Shown here piece after piece: positions 1-7,974 of a DNA stretch of 46,287 nt (position 1 is the stretch's first letter; each line of letters begins with the position of its first letter). The position numbers were made by a program, and so were the translations under genes. This DNA is from Thermoplasmata archaeon (lineage in GTDB: Archaea > Thermoplasmatota > Thermoplasmata > Lutacidiplasmatales > SKW197), in the NCBI GenBank assembly GCA_026414225.1, contig JAOAJK010000012.1, positions 1-46,287 on the forward strand. Direction: 5' to 3'. The notes beneath the pieces were generated by a model that worked only from the letters and a program-made list of their open reading frames with translations, did no database searches and was not told the DNA's origin.

Positions 1-31
1 AGAGCCACCTACCGAGATTACCACTGTTTCC

Positions 32-1072
32 ATGGAAGATAATAAGACATCACCATATTTATGCCTGATGGAACTGCTGCTGTGTTGCGTAAATCATATA
101 TCCTCTATCGTATTTCACAAAAGCATGAGCGAAGCAGAAGGGATGGAGAAAAGAGACTGGAAGCAGACAAATGAGAAGATAGTGAAGAGAGGAGAAGTGT
201 TTGCGAAACTTGACTGGGTAAAGACATGGGACGAAGAACTTGAGAGAATGAACAAAGGGAAGCGAGGTAGGCCTTATGAATATCCGAACAGTCTCATACT
301 TTTTGCGTGCTATATATATGTGGCACTCGGGCTCTCCTGGAGGGAACTAGAAGGGTTTATTAGTAGTCTTATGCGAATTTGCGGACGTCCCTCTCCAGAT
401 TATTCAGTACTTTTCCGCAGAGTAAATGCCCTGGTACCTGAAGTAGAAAAAACGCTAGCAAGATATAAAGGCATGGAGGTGACGATATCTGTGGATGCGA
501 CAGGGGTAAAAGTGACAAACAGGGGCGAGTGGATAAGGAAAGTCTACAGGAAAGAGCGAAGAGGGTGGGTAAAGCTCCACATCGCTGTTGAGCATGAGAA
601 CAAGCAGATAGTGAGCGTTTGCGCTACAGAAGAAACTGTTGCTGACACAAAGAAATTCCCAGAGATACTGTTGAATGCGAAGAATAATGTGGAGAGGAAC
701 GAGGGCAGGATTATCCAGGTAAATTGTGATGGGGGCTATGATTCTAATGTTAACTTTGAAACTGCCGATGAATTTGGTATTTTACCTGTGATTAGGATTA
801 GAGCACCAGAGAAAATTTCAGCAAGAAGCAAGAACCCGAGAAAGAAGTATGGGAGACAGATGAAAGAGATGGGGTATAAATGTTGGAAAGATGCATTTGG
901 ATATGGTAAGCGGTGGTATGTGGAAACCGCTTTCTCGGTAATCAAACGCAAATTTGGGGAATATGTACGAGCAAGGAAAAAAGAGAACATGATGAAAGAA
1001 GTCCAGCTGAAATGCTTCGTCTACAATTTAATGGTGAGGTATGATGTAACTGGCATTCTTCCCTGGCAGTGA
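32..1072 (+). CDS. IS5-family transposase (DDE)
   Basis: Cut-and-paste transposase that would cut at the element's ends and join them to target DNA. The catalytic DDE triad is visible: first Asp in SVDATGVKV, second Asp in NCDGGYDS, and Glu in the YVETAFSVIKRKFG signature typical of IS5-like enzymes. The core begins near MEKRDW (ATG at 143), so the first 30 or so residues from position 32 are probably not translated; ATGs at 125 and 143 are alternatives. The reading frame is intact, so it may be active. No convincing terminal inverted repeats or target duplication could be seen; the left end may lie outside the window. It sits about 100 bp upstream of the ftsZ promoter and in the same direction. 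Confidence 0.9.
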   Translation: MEDNKTSPYLCLMELLLCCVNHISSIVFHKSMSEAEGMEKRDWKQTNEKIVKRGEVFAKLDWVKTWDEELERMNKGKRGRPYEYPNSLILFACYIYVALGLSWRELEGFISSLMRICGRPSPDYSVLFRRVNALVPEVEKTLARYKGMEVTISVDATGVKVTNRGEWIRKVYRKERRGWVKLHIAVEHENKQIVSVCATEETVADTKKFPEILLNAKNNVERNEGRIIQVNCDGGYDSNVNFETADEFGILPVIRIRAPEKISARSKNPRKKYGRQMKEMGYKCWKDAFGYGKRWYVETAFSVIKRKFGEYVRARKKENMMKEVQLKCFVYNLMVRYDVTGILPWQ

Positions 1073-1169
1073 AATATCTTAGTTTTAAGTTCTGCTAAAA
1101 ACTCGGGGAATTCAGCGGAAGCTCGTTACAGCCTTCTCTCTTATACAACACAGCAAACCGCACAAAAGG

Positions 1170-1178
1170 TTTAAATAC
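1170..1178 (+). promoter_or_regulatory. TATA box of ftsZ
   Basis: TTTAAATAC lies about 80 bp before the chosen ftsZ ATG. A start about 25 bp downstream gives a leader of roughly 60 nt that contains the AGGAGG ribosome binding site at 1245-1250. Confidence 0.65.
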
Positions 1179-1258
1179 TCCACTTCCATAATGTTTTGTT
1201 GGATGGGGTGCATTCTCTCCCAAGCGGAAAGAGTGCAGGACTCCAGGAGGAAACGAAA

Positions 1259-2383
1259 ATGAAATCAATAATAAGTGAAGCCTTATCCAGGCATGAGGAA
1301 GCAAAAAAAGCAGAGGCGCAACAGCAGAACCCACCAGTGACTTCGCATGATGATGAGGTTATCCGCCAGCTTGCAGAGAGCCTGAAAGTGAACATAAAGA
1401 TCATTGGCTGTGGTGGTGGCGGCTGCAACACCATAAACAGGTGTGTGGAGGAAGGCATCTCCGGTGCGGAGATGTGTGCGATAAACACGGATGCAAAACA
1501 TCTCCTGGCTATAAAATCGCCGAGGAAAATCCTGATAGGGCAGAGAACTACCCGCGGACTTGGTGCAGGTGCAAGACCTGAAATCGGAGAGGAAGCAGCC
1601 AGGGAAAGTGAAAATGAAATCAAACAGTTTCTCGCAGGCGCCAACATCGTGTTTGTGACCGCGGGAATGGGCGGTGGCACTGGCACCGGGTCAGCCCACT
1701 ATGTAGCGAAGATTGCAAAGGAGATGGGTGCGCTGGTGCTCGGTGTGGTTACATTGCCATTCTCCTCAGAAGGCACGGTGAGAATGGAACAGGCAAAGGA
1801 CGGGCTGGAGAGGTTGAGAAGGGTGTGCGACACCACGATCGTGATTTCAAATGACAAACTGCTGGAACTGGTGCCGAGATTGCCACTGGATGCCGCATTC
1901 AAGGTTGCTGACGAAATCCTGATGACTGCGATTAAGGGCATCACCGAGATCCTCACAAAGCCAGGACTTGTGAATCTGGATTATGCAGACCTGCTCACCG
2001 TGATGAAGGACGGTGGTGTTGCCCTGATAGGACTCGGGGAGTCGGAGAAGACCACCGACAGGGTAACAGAGGCCGTGGAGATGGCGCTCACATCACCGCT
2101 TCTTGGGAACATAGATCTAAGCCAGGCACAGGGTGCGCTTGTGAGGATCACGGGTGGAAGTTCAATGAGCGTGAGCGAAGCCCAGAAAGCATCCGAACTC
2201 GTGAACTCCAAGGTGAGCAAGAGAGCGAGAATAATCTGGGGCGCTTCGATCGACCCCACGCTCGGCGACAAGATCCAGGTGCTGCTCATAATCACCGGTG
2301 CAAAATCGCCATCGCTGCTGGGCAAGGACAAAGGCGGATACGCAGTTGGAGAAAGTGATGACACCATTGACCTGATAAGATAA
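1259..2383 (+). CDS. ftsZ: Cell division GTPase FtsZ
   Basis: Tubulin-like GTPase that polymerises into the cytokinetic ring at midcell. The 374-residue protein has a polar N-terminal extension of about 45 residues, the nucleotide-binding start [11 protein letters not shown], the tubulin signature GGGTGTGSA and the T7-loop region ending in a conserved aspartate-rich segment, then a short C-terminal tail. Length and order match archaeal FtsZ. An upstream in-frame start at 1196 is disfavoured: it would lie at or before the predicted transcript start, whereas ATG 1259 has AGGAGG 8 nt upstream. It is followed by a T-rich stretch and then pop5. The convergent PRC-barrel gene about 1.4 kb away may also act in division (inference). 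Whether this is FtsZ1 or FtsZ2 needs a tree. Confidence 0.97.
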   Translation: MKSIISEALSRHEEAKKAEAQQQNPPVTSHDDEVIRQLAESLKVNIKIIGCGGGGCNTINRCVEEGISGAEMCAINTDAKHLLAIKSPRKILIGQRTTRGLGAGARPEIGEEAARESENEIKQFLAGANIVFVTAGMGGGTGTGSAHYVAKIAKEMGALVLGVVTLPFSSEGTVRMEQAKDGLERLRRVCDTTIVISNDKLLELVPRLPLDAAFKVADEILMTAIKGITEILTKPGLVNLDYADLLTVMKDGGVALIGLGESEKTTDRVTEAVEMALTSPLLGNIDLSQAQGALVRITGGSSMSVSEAQKASELVNSKVSKRARIIWGASIDPTLGDKIQVLLIITGAKSPSLLGKDKGGYAVGESDDTIDLIR

Positions 2384-2394
2384 ATTTTCCAACC

Positions 2395-2411
2395 TCTTTT
2401 TCTGATTTTTC
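2395..2411 (+). terminator. T-rich stretch after ftsZ
   Basis: Two runs of T (2397-2401 and 2406-2410) directly follow the ftsZ stop codon, as in archaeal U-tract termination. Pop5 starts at 2412 with no clear promoter of its own, so termination is probably partial and pop5 is reached by read-through. Confidence 0.4.
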
Positions 2412-2732
2412 ATGACTGTTAAAGACAAAGTGGGCAGACGGAGATATGTGGTTTTCAGGGTATCTTCCTGCATCGCTGAGAATCCAAGAAAGGAAGTCGA
2501 GAGAATTATCAGTAATATCCGCAGGGATCTCAGGAGCGTTCATCTCATCCAGCTTAAAAACGGTTTTGGAATTGTGAGGGTGCTGCACTTCGAGGTGGAG
2601 AATGCGGTAACTGCCCTGAATGGAGCCCATCCCCACCTGAGCATGGAAACGATTGCAACCGCAGGCACTGTTAAAAAAGCCAGGGAAATTATTGCAAAAA
2701 AGAAGGGTGGAAATGCGGGTGTGCGGAATTGA
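2412..2732 (+). CDS. rnp2: RNase P protein component Pop5/Rpp14
   Basis: Protein subunit of archaeal RNase P, which with Rpp30 supports cleavage of pre-tRNA 5' leaders. The 106-residue size, the basic start RRRYVVFRV and the alternating alpha/beta pattern ending in a helix with KAREIIAKKK fit the Rpp14/Pop5 family. Its last 20 bases overlap the start of rnhB, so the two are probably translated from one transcript. It starts 28 bp after ftsZ without an obvious TATA box. Confidence 0.85.
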   Translation: MTVKDKVGRRRYVVFRVSSCIAENPRKEVERIISNIRRDLRSVHLIQLKNGFGIVRVLHFEVENAVTALNGAHPHLSMETIATAGTVKKAREIIAKKKGGNAGVRN

Positions 2733-3360
2733 TGAGGCGGGAAGAGGGCCTGTAATCGGGCCGCTTGTCGTGGCTGCGGTGTGTGTCAGCGATGAGGAGC
2801 ATCTGCGAAAGCTGGGAGTGAGGGACTCCAAGAAACTCCAGAGAAAGAGAAGGGAGGAGCTTGCAAGGTTAATTGAAAAGGTTGCAATTGTAGAAACCAT
2901 AATGCTGGAGCCCCGGGAAATAGATGAACTGATGGACATTCTCAACCTGAACTCCATTGAAGCAGGGGTGTTCGCAAAACTGATTGATAAGATAACACCA
3001 GAAGTGGTCTATGTGGACGCTGCGGATGCAAATGAGACGCATTTCAGACAGATGATTGAGGAGAGGTGCACCTGGAAATGCAAAATTGTTGCGGAGCACA
3101 AGGCAGATGAGAAGTACCCGGTTGTTTCCGCCGCCTCAATAGTTGCAAAGGTGAGAAGGGATGCAGAAGTGGACAGAATCAAGGAGGAAATTGGTGTCGA
3201 CTTTGGTAGCGGGTATCCCAGTGACCCCAGAACCGTCAAATACCTTCAGAACCTGATTGCTGAGAACCGGTCCCTTCCAAAATTTGTGCGAAAACACTGG
3301 GGCACGGTTTCAAGGGTAAAAGATGAGGTGGCTACAAAAAAGCTGGAGGAATTTAAATGA
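2713..3360 (+). CDS. rnhB: Ribonuclease HII
   Basis: Removes RNA from RNA/DNA hybrids and starts repair at ribonucleotides in DNA. The N-terminal GIDEAGRGPVIGP motif supplies the first Asp and Glu of the metal site; a later Asp lies in YVDAADAN, and the KYPVVSAASIVAKVRRD segment is family-typical. The 215-residue protein starts at ATG 2713, because the DEAGRG strand begins almost at once; the longer frame from 2653 runs antisense-free through pop5 but has no family match. It overlaps pop5 by 20 bp upstream and the SCP2 gene by ATGA downstream, forming a tight three-gene unit. Confidence 0.95.
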   Translation: MRVCGIDEAGRGPVIGPLVVAAVCVSDEEHLRKLGVRDSKKLQRKRREELARLIEKVAIVETIMLEPREIDELMDILNLNSIEAGVFAKLIDKITPEVVYVDAADANETHFRQMIEERCTWKCKIVAEHKADEKYPVVSAASIVAKVRRDAEVDRIKEEIGVDFGSGYPSDPRTVKYLQNLIAENRSLPKFVRKHWGTVSRVKDEVATKKLEEFK

Positions 3361-3695
3361 TCGAGCAAATCTTTAACCAGATAATTCAGAAATTTAATGA
3401 GAAAGCGAGCAGGGATGCCAGGATGAGGGCAGAACTTGAAGGGGTAGAGCGGAAAATTCAGATTGAACTGGATGACGGTAGAATCTACTCAACATTGCTG
3501 AAGGACTGTAAGCTGACCCAACTTTCCAAGGGAGGTGTTGAAAACCCAGATTTGCGGATAATCTCAAGCGAAACTACGGTTAAGCAACTCTGGAACAGGG
3601 AAATCGGACCCTGGAAGGCAATGGTTACCGGAAAACTGAAGATAATTGGGAGTTTGGAGGACAAGGTGCGGTTGAGAAAGCTGCTCGGGGACTAA
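3357..3695 (+). CDS. SCP2 sterol-carrier-like domain protein
   Basis: A 112-residue protein that looks like a stand-alone SCP2 domain: a helical start, then strands (RKIQIELDDGRIY, PDLRIISSETTVKQLW) and the short GKLKIIGSLEDKVRL segment typical of the family. SCP2 folds bind lipids or other hydrophobic ligands; the archaeal ligand is unknown. Translation is coupled to rnhB through an ATGA overlap. Its TAA stop at 3693-3695 overlaps the stop of the convergent microprotein gene, so two convergent operons end within 4 bp of one another. Confidence 0.75.
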   Translation: MIEQIFNQIIQKFNEKASRDARMRAELEGVERKIQIELDDGRIYSTLLKDCKLTQLSKGGVENPDLRIISSETTVKQLWNREIGPWKAMVTGKLKIIGSLEDKVRLRKLLGD

Positions 3696-3802
3696 GAAAG
3701 AAGGAAATAAGCCACAATTAGCACAATTCCAACGAAAATCAGGAGGGTGCCGAGCTTTACGAGCCCTCCCCTTTTAATAAACTGGAAAATTCGCTCCCTC
3801 AT
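3692..3802 (-). CDS. 36-residue single-pass membrane microprotein
   Basis: Begins MRERIFQFIKRGGLVKLG, followed by one strongly hydrophobic segment of about 16 residues ending in AYFLLS. The basic N-terminus suggests an N-in orientation. Its ATG overlaps the TGA of the PRC-barrel gene (ATGA), so it is very probably translated by re-initiation after that gene. This coupling is the main evidence that it is real. No family was recognised. A plausible role is as a membrane partner or tether for the upstream coiled-coil protein (inference). Confidence 0.6.
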   Translation of the reverse strand: MRERIFQFIKRGGLVKLGTLLIFVGIVLIVAYFLLS

Positions 3803-5013
3803 TTCTTCTCTACCTTTTTCTTAGAGGCCTTTATTGGTTCTTCCTTCTTTGCTCCCTTTTCCTCATACTTCAAACCGCACACTGGGCAGGATTCAAGGGT
3901 GCTCTCGAATACCGCCCCACAGAGCTTGCATGTCCTTCGCTCATGGTCGATAACTTCTGGCTTTGCCTCTCCACCCTCCGTTACCTTTGCCTTCTGTTCA
4001 GCCAGAGCCGTTGTTTTTGCCCTCTTAATTTCTGCGAGTATTTTATCTACGGTTTCCTTCTGGGTTTTTCCAAGTTTTTCAGACGCAAGTGCGGAAACAT
4101 TTCTCTCAATTGCATCCAGAGCCCTGATAAATTCACTTCTAAGCAGATTCTCTCGCTCCACCAGTTTCTTCTCAACCTCCGCATTCACCCTCTTTGCAAT
4201 TTCCTCCTCAGATGCCTTCAGTTTTTCCTCCATCTCCTTCAGTTCCTTTTCCACCTTTAGCACGCGAAACTTCTTAATTTTGGCTCTCTGTTCTGGTGAG
4301 ATCTGCGGTGCCCCGTGGGTCACTCCTTCCATCCCAGGTTTTTCAATTTTCTTCTCCACGCTCTCCTGTGCCCTCGCTGCTTTAAGCAGAGCCGAGGATT
4401 CAAGGCGAGAGAGAATTTCGTTTGCCTTCTTCATGCTGGCTTCAAGAATCTGGGCCTTTCTCTTCAACTCGAGAATGTTGCTTGCGAACTCCCTGCGGTC
4501 AATCACTCCCAGCACCCTCTTTTCAGTCATCTCCGAAATCATGCTGTAAATTTTTGCACTTTCTTTCTTGAACCCGGCTAGCTTCCTACTGGTCGCTTCG
4601 AGGAGTTGAAGGCCTTCCTGAATAACCCGCTTCGTTTCCGGGGTGGCCTTATCCAGAATGCCCTTGATCTGCTCCTTCGGTACATTTTCCTCCGCAAGTA
4701 AAATGAATACTTCTGGCATCAGGGCTTCCTGGATTTCTAAAGTTTTGATGAACCTATCTGCATCTGCATACCAGGAGGGAATGAATATCAGTCCCCGCTT
4801 GGTGACGAGCACATTATCTACAGGAATCTGAAAACTGCTTACCTCATTCTCAAGAACATAGCTCAGGATTTTTCCATCTTTTGACTCAACTATATCTGAG
4901 ACCATACCCAGAACTTCACCATTTTCCTCAAGGTAAACTGGGAGTCCCACGACCTTTCTCTTTCCCGGCCATATGGATTCCTTCATCCTCTCAAATATTG
5001 ACTGTGCTACCAT
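3799..5013 (-). CDS. PRC-barrel, coiled-coil and zinc-ribbon protein (CdvA-like)
   Basis: A 404-residue cytoplasmic protein. After a short start (MVAQSIFERMKESIWPGK), residues about 18-85 look like a PRC barrel (KVVGLPVYLEENGEVLGMVS, then IPVDNVLVTKRGLIFIPSW). About 200 residues of charged helix and coiled coil follow (KVEKELKEMEEKLKASEEEI), then a zinc ribbon near the C-terminus (CKLCGAVF with CPVCG) and a lysine-rich tail. PRC barrel plus coiled coil is the layout of CdvA of crenarchaeal division, and PRC-barrel proteins also partner SepF/FtsZ in some euryarchaea (known); a division role here is inferred from this and from nearby ftsZ. ATG 5013 is chosen over the upstream in-frame ATG because the TATA box at 5041-5050 places transcription start almost on it. 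Confidence 0.75.
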   Translation of the reverse strand: MVAQSIFERMKESIWPGKRKVVGLPVYLEENGEVLGMVSDIVESKDGKILSYVLENEVSSFQIPVDNVLVTKRGLIFIPSWYADADRFIKTLEIQEALMPEVFILLAEENVPKEQIKGILDKATPETKRVIQEGLQLLEATSRKLAGFKKESAKIYSMISEMTEKRVLGVIDRREFASNILELKRKAQILEASMKKANEILSRLESSALLKAARAQESVEKKIEKPGMEGVTHGAPQISPEQRAKIKKFRVLKVEKELKEMEEKLKASEEEIAKRVNAEVEKKLVERENLLRSEFIRALDAIERNVSALASEKLGKTQKETVDKILAEIKRAKTTALAEQKAKVTEGGEAKPEVIDHERRTCKLCGAVFESTLESCPVCGLKYEEKGAKKEEPIKASKKKVEKK

Positions 5014-5040
5014 GCTAATCGGTCTATAATCCACTTTGGT

Positions 5041-5050
5041 GTATATAAAA
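5041..5050 (-). promoter_or_regulatory. TATA box of the PRC-barrel gene
   Basis: Read on the minus strand as TTTTATATAC, about 30 bp upstream of ATG 5013. The spacing predicts a leaderless or very short-leader transcript and so fixes the start codon. Confidence 0.7.
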
Positions 5051-5229
5051 TTTCTTATGAGCCATCTAAACTGTGCCAACAAAACCCGGCTCTAAATGCA
5101 TCACCAGCCCATCCTGTGAACAACAGAAGCAGGGAGAGAATGTTTACCTGGCCTGCTGAGAGAAACTGAAAAATCGATGGGCGAATCCTCTGTCTCCGCA
5201 GGCGTCCACGGGGTCCCTTGATGATGCAG

Positions 5230-5477
5230 TGCTCCCGGCGGGATTTGAACCCGCGTCTCCGGCTTTCTCTGGAACCCGGGGACTCCCATCCCTGGCGTGG
5301 AGGACATCTTCCATTTCCATTAAAGTTGTGGATGGAATCGGCCCCCCAGTTACCTCCTTTGGGCTTACGCCCCCTTTACGGTAACCACCTCTTGGGTGAT
5401 GCCTTTTCCGTGGTGCGAAGCACCCTGAAAAGGGTTCCTCGAAAGGCCGAAATGATTGACCACTACACTACGGGAGC
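5230..5477 (-). tRNA. tRNA-Glu (TTC) with 175-nt intron
   Basis: Acceptor strands GCTCCCG (5471-5477) and CGGGAGC (5231-5237) pair fully, the T arm is GCGGG-TTCAAAT-CCCGC, and the anticodon loop CTTTCGA carries TTC for Glu. The loop is split after position 37 by an intron at 5265-5439. Exon CTTT can pair with intron AGAG (one G-U pair) between 3-nt bulges CGA and AAA, and the intron ends form a 7-bp helix (GGAACCC with GGGTTCC), which together make a proper bulge-helix-bulge for the splicing endonuclease. CCA is not encoded. A TATA box lies at 5499-5508. Confidence 0.95.
5265..5439 (-). other. Large structured intron of tRNA-Glu
   Basis: At 175 nt this is much longer than most archaeal tRNA introns. 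By eye it holds several hairpins: GGTGC-TTC-GCACC inside a CCTTTTC/GAAAAGG helix; GGGC-GTAA-GCCC with a GNRA-type loop inside GTTACC/GGTAAC; and a TTCCAT/ATGGAA stem. No open reading frame of note or box C/D pair was seen. It may carry an RNA function after splicing (inference). Confidence 0.85.
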
Positions 5478-5498
5478 GGTGCTACTGAAAGAATAAAA

Positions 5499-5508
5499 CT
5501 TTTATATT
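5499..5508 (-). promoter_or_regulatory. TATA box of tRNA-Glu
   Basis: TAATATAAAA on the minus strand, about 22-31 bp upstream of the tRNA 5' end. Confidence 0.6.
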
Positions 5509-5556
5509 ACGGTTTCGGTTGTGATGCCAGAAAAATGGGGAGTGGTGTGGTGACAG

Positions 5557-5565
5557 CTTTAAATA
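5557..5565 (+). promoter_or_regulatory. TATA box of the membrane protein gene
   Basis: CTTTAAATA lies 22-30 bp before ATG 5587 and predicts a leaderless transcript. Confidence 0.6.
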
Positions 5566-5586
5566 ATCTCAAACCCATATACCAAT

Positions 5587-6564
5587 ATGCGCAAATTCTT
5601 TCCAGTTTTGTTCATCGGTTCGCTCTCAATCCTTTTTGCGGAAATTTATTCTGGTGCGTCAAAGGCATGGTTCTTTGATCCGTTTGGCTGGTTGGTCACA
5701 TTCCCTCTTTACACGGCCCATGTGGTGTTCTTTCTATACATCTCCGTGGCATGGAAAAAGTGCAGAATCTGGCATCTCTACCTCTTCGGAATTCTATTTG
5801 CACTCTATGAATCCTGGATAACGAAGGTACTCTGGTGCGGATACTTTGACCAGACAGGACCGGGATTTGGAACCCTGGCAGGACTTGCGATGCCCGAGAC
5901 CCTTATTTTAGTTTTCTTCTGGCATCCAGTAATGTCCTTTCTCGTTCCCGTGCTTGTATTCGAGGGTTTGACGGGCGTGACAATTTTCGAGCACGAGCCA
6001 GTTTTGCGGAAAACACGGGGAAGAATGACACTCCTCGGCATTTTTTCTGGGCTGATGGGAGCATTTGTGGCAAATGGCAACGGACTGAACCCGGTCTCAG
6101 TGTCGCTTTCGTTTCTGGGCACGCTTCTGATTGTGGTGCTGTTTCTGGTGCTGTCAAGAGGGAAGGACCTCCAGGTCTTCTTTTTTCCCAGGAAATGGTT
6201 TTTCGTGTTGTGTATCTACCTTGTCGGCCTCTATACACTCACCTTCTTTTTCCTGCTGCCAGAGCGAATCCCGCATTCCCCAGTGCCCTACTTCTCGGTT
6301 CTGGGGCTTTATGCCATAGTTTTGGGCCTTCTGTTTGCCGCGAAGGGAGGAGAGCAAGTTAGGTTTGTGAAATTGAACAGCACGCATTTCTCCCATGTTG
6401 AGTTTGTAATCTTCACACTCACAACCTTCTCCGCCGCCCTGCTATTTTGTTTTCTGGGCATCATCACCCGGGCAGTTCTCCTCCTCCACTATCTCTCCCT
6501 CTGTTTCCTGGGTCCTGGACTTTTCTGCCTTGCTGCAGTTCTTGTATGGAGGGAAAGAGGGTAA
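5587..6564 (+). CDS. Polytopic membrane protein, unknown
   Basis: A 325-residue, very hydrophobic protein with about nine or ten membrane segments and short charged loops. No family was recognised. Possibly notable positions are KVLWCGYFDQTGPGFGTLAG, with Asp, Cys and Gly residues in a predicted loop after the third segment, and FFWHPVMSF inside a membrane segment, either of which could form a buried polar site (inference). It is transcribed alone from its own leaderless promoter, is divergent from tRNA-Glu and convergent with the secreted-protein operon; only 18 bp separate the two stop codons. Confidence 0.8.
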   Translation: MRKFFPVLFIGSLSILFAEIYSGASKAWFFDPFGWLVTFPLYTAHVVFFLYISVAWKKCRIWHLYLFGILFALYESWITKVLWCGYFDQTGPGFGTLAGLAMPETLILVFFWHPVMSFLVPVLVFEGLTGVTIFEHEPVLRKTRGRMTLLGIFSGLMGAFVANGNGLNPVSVSLSFLGTLLIVVLFLVLSRGKDLQVFFFPRKWFFVLCIYLVGLYTLTFFFLLPERIPHSPVPYFSVLGLYAIVLGLLFAAKGGEQVRFVKLNSTHFSHVEFVIFTLTTFSAALLFCFLGIITRAVLLLHYLSLCFLGPGLFCLAAVLVWRERG

Positions 6565-6582
6565 CAAGGGAAAGGTGGGAAA

Positions 6583-7974
6583 TTAACCTCTGCTCTTTTT
6601 GTATTTCCGTTTTATGTAGAATACCAGGATAGCGATTATCACGGCCAAGAGCACAAGCAAAATCACGGATGAGTATATTATGGTAAGTTCGTTCTTACCT
6701 TCCTCCAGGATGAGATAGGTTTCAAAGTATGCGTCCATGAATCCAGTTTTGGAACATGATACTGTAAACAGAGCCCGCCCGTTTCTCCCCATACCAGCAT
6801 CCTTCAACGAAATTTTGAATTCTGCGACGCCGTTCTGATCAGTATTTTCTGAGCAGTGGGTCACAGACATTGAAGCCCATTGCGGGGGAGACAGAAGGGG
6901 AAGGATGCGTACATCTGGAATCCCCTGTCCGTTGGCATCCTTGACCGTGATTTTCCCTGTATATTCTGTCCCCGCAACAAGCTTATCAGGGACTTCAACC
7001 GAAATTGTGGTATTTATAAGTGGCCGGTTGAGTGGATAGAGGTCAGAATAGCCCCTGGATTTGTTAATTGGATAGGCATCCATTGTACCCCAGTCATTTC
7101 CATCCCAGTTGTACCAGTAATTTCCCTCTTTCAGCGTAGCGTTGTAAAAGAGCATTGTACCCATTGTGCCTATTCCGATTTCGACTATACACTCACCGGA
7201 AATTCCCTTCATCCCGTTTCCCAAAAAATTGTTGTGATAGATTTCACCATTGTCAACATTACTCAGGGAGAGACGCAGGTCGCCCAGGAAATTATTGGAG
7301 AAGACAGTCAAACCAGTAACCTCTCCTGTGAGAATACCTCTTCCACCAGGAACTGTTTGCACATCATTATTCACAATTTTTACTGTATCTGCATGTTGGA
7401 TAATAACCCCGTTCCCTACTCTTAACTCATTTGAGAGAATTCTCACATCCTCGCATTTGATATGGGGTATAGAAAACCACTTATCCAGTTCAATGCAAGC
7501 ATATCCTGATGAGATTACATTATTTCTGATAACCACATCCCTGGAACCCGTCAGGAGGATACCATCATAAAATCCTTCTATCAGGTTGTTTTCAATTATT
7601 ATATGGACGGAATTGTCTATCTGGATTCCATTGTTCATGAAACCACCTATCAAGTAGTTTCCGTGGAGGACGCAGTTCCTTATCTTAATGTATTTGAGGG
7701 GTAGATTAGGAGAGCCGACCCAAATAGCGGGGGTGCTATTTGCATAGATTTCAAGATTTTCGATCACATAGGGATCGGTTTCGGTTCCGCTACCCGAGGC
7801 CACACCGTTATCCCGGGTTAAATCTGCTCTCTCATCAATGCGGATGGGACCGTGTTGTTTCAACGGCGGAGGTGCTGGACTGGAGGACGCTGGAACCTCA
7901 TAACTGGCAAAACCTGGCAATAATAGAATAAAAATTAATGAAAAGGATAGAAAAATTAGGATGTGTTTTTTCAT
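6583..7974 (-). CDS. Anchored right-handed beta-helix (NosD-like) surface protein
   Basis: A 463-residue protein with a signal peptide (MKKHILIFLSFSLIFILLLP), about 230 residues of parallel beta-helix repeats with recurring N-N-x-I and G-I-x-I rungs (IIIENNLIEGFYDGILL, VVIRNNVISSGYACIEL), an Ig-like domain from about residue 310 (ISVEVPDKLVAGTEYTGKIT), a C-terminal membrane helix near residue 435 and a basic cytoplasmic tail. This is the make-up of archaeal periplasmic or surface beta-helix proteins, many of which bind or process polysaccharides; the substrate cannot be read. It is the last gene of a three-gene unit and overlaps the previous gene by ATGA. Confidence 0.8.
   Translation of the reverse strand: MKKHILIFLSFSLIFILLLPGFASYEVPASSSPAPPPLKQHGPIRIDERADLTRDNGVASGSGTETDPYVIENLEIYANSTPAIWVGSPNLPLKYIKIRNCVLHGNYLIGGFMNNGIQIDNSVHIIIENNLIEGFYDGILLTGSRDVVIRNNVISSGYACIELDKWFSIPHIKCEDVRILSNELRVGNGVIIQHADTVKIVNNDVQTVPGGRGILTGEVTGLTVFSNNFLGDLRLSLSNVDNGEIYHNNFLGNGMKGISGECIVEIGIGTMGTMLFYNATLKEGNYWYNWDGNDWGTMDAYPINKSRGYSDLYPLNRPLINTTISVEVPDKLVAGTEYTGKITVKDANGQGIPDVRILPLLSPPQWASMSVTHCSENTDQNGVAEFKISLKDAGMGRNGRALFTVSCSKTGFMDAYFETYLILEEGKNELTIIYSSVILLVLLAVIIAILVFYIKRKYKKSRG

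Noticed and set aside
1-1130. Terminal inverted repeats of the IS element
   Set aside because: The first 31 bases and the region after 1072 show no convincing match in reverse complement.
1171-1686. 171-codon frame antisense to ftsZ
   Set aside because: Shadow of the ftsZ frame with no independent signals.
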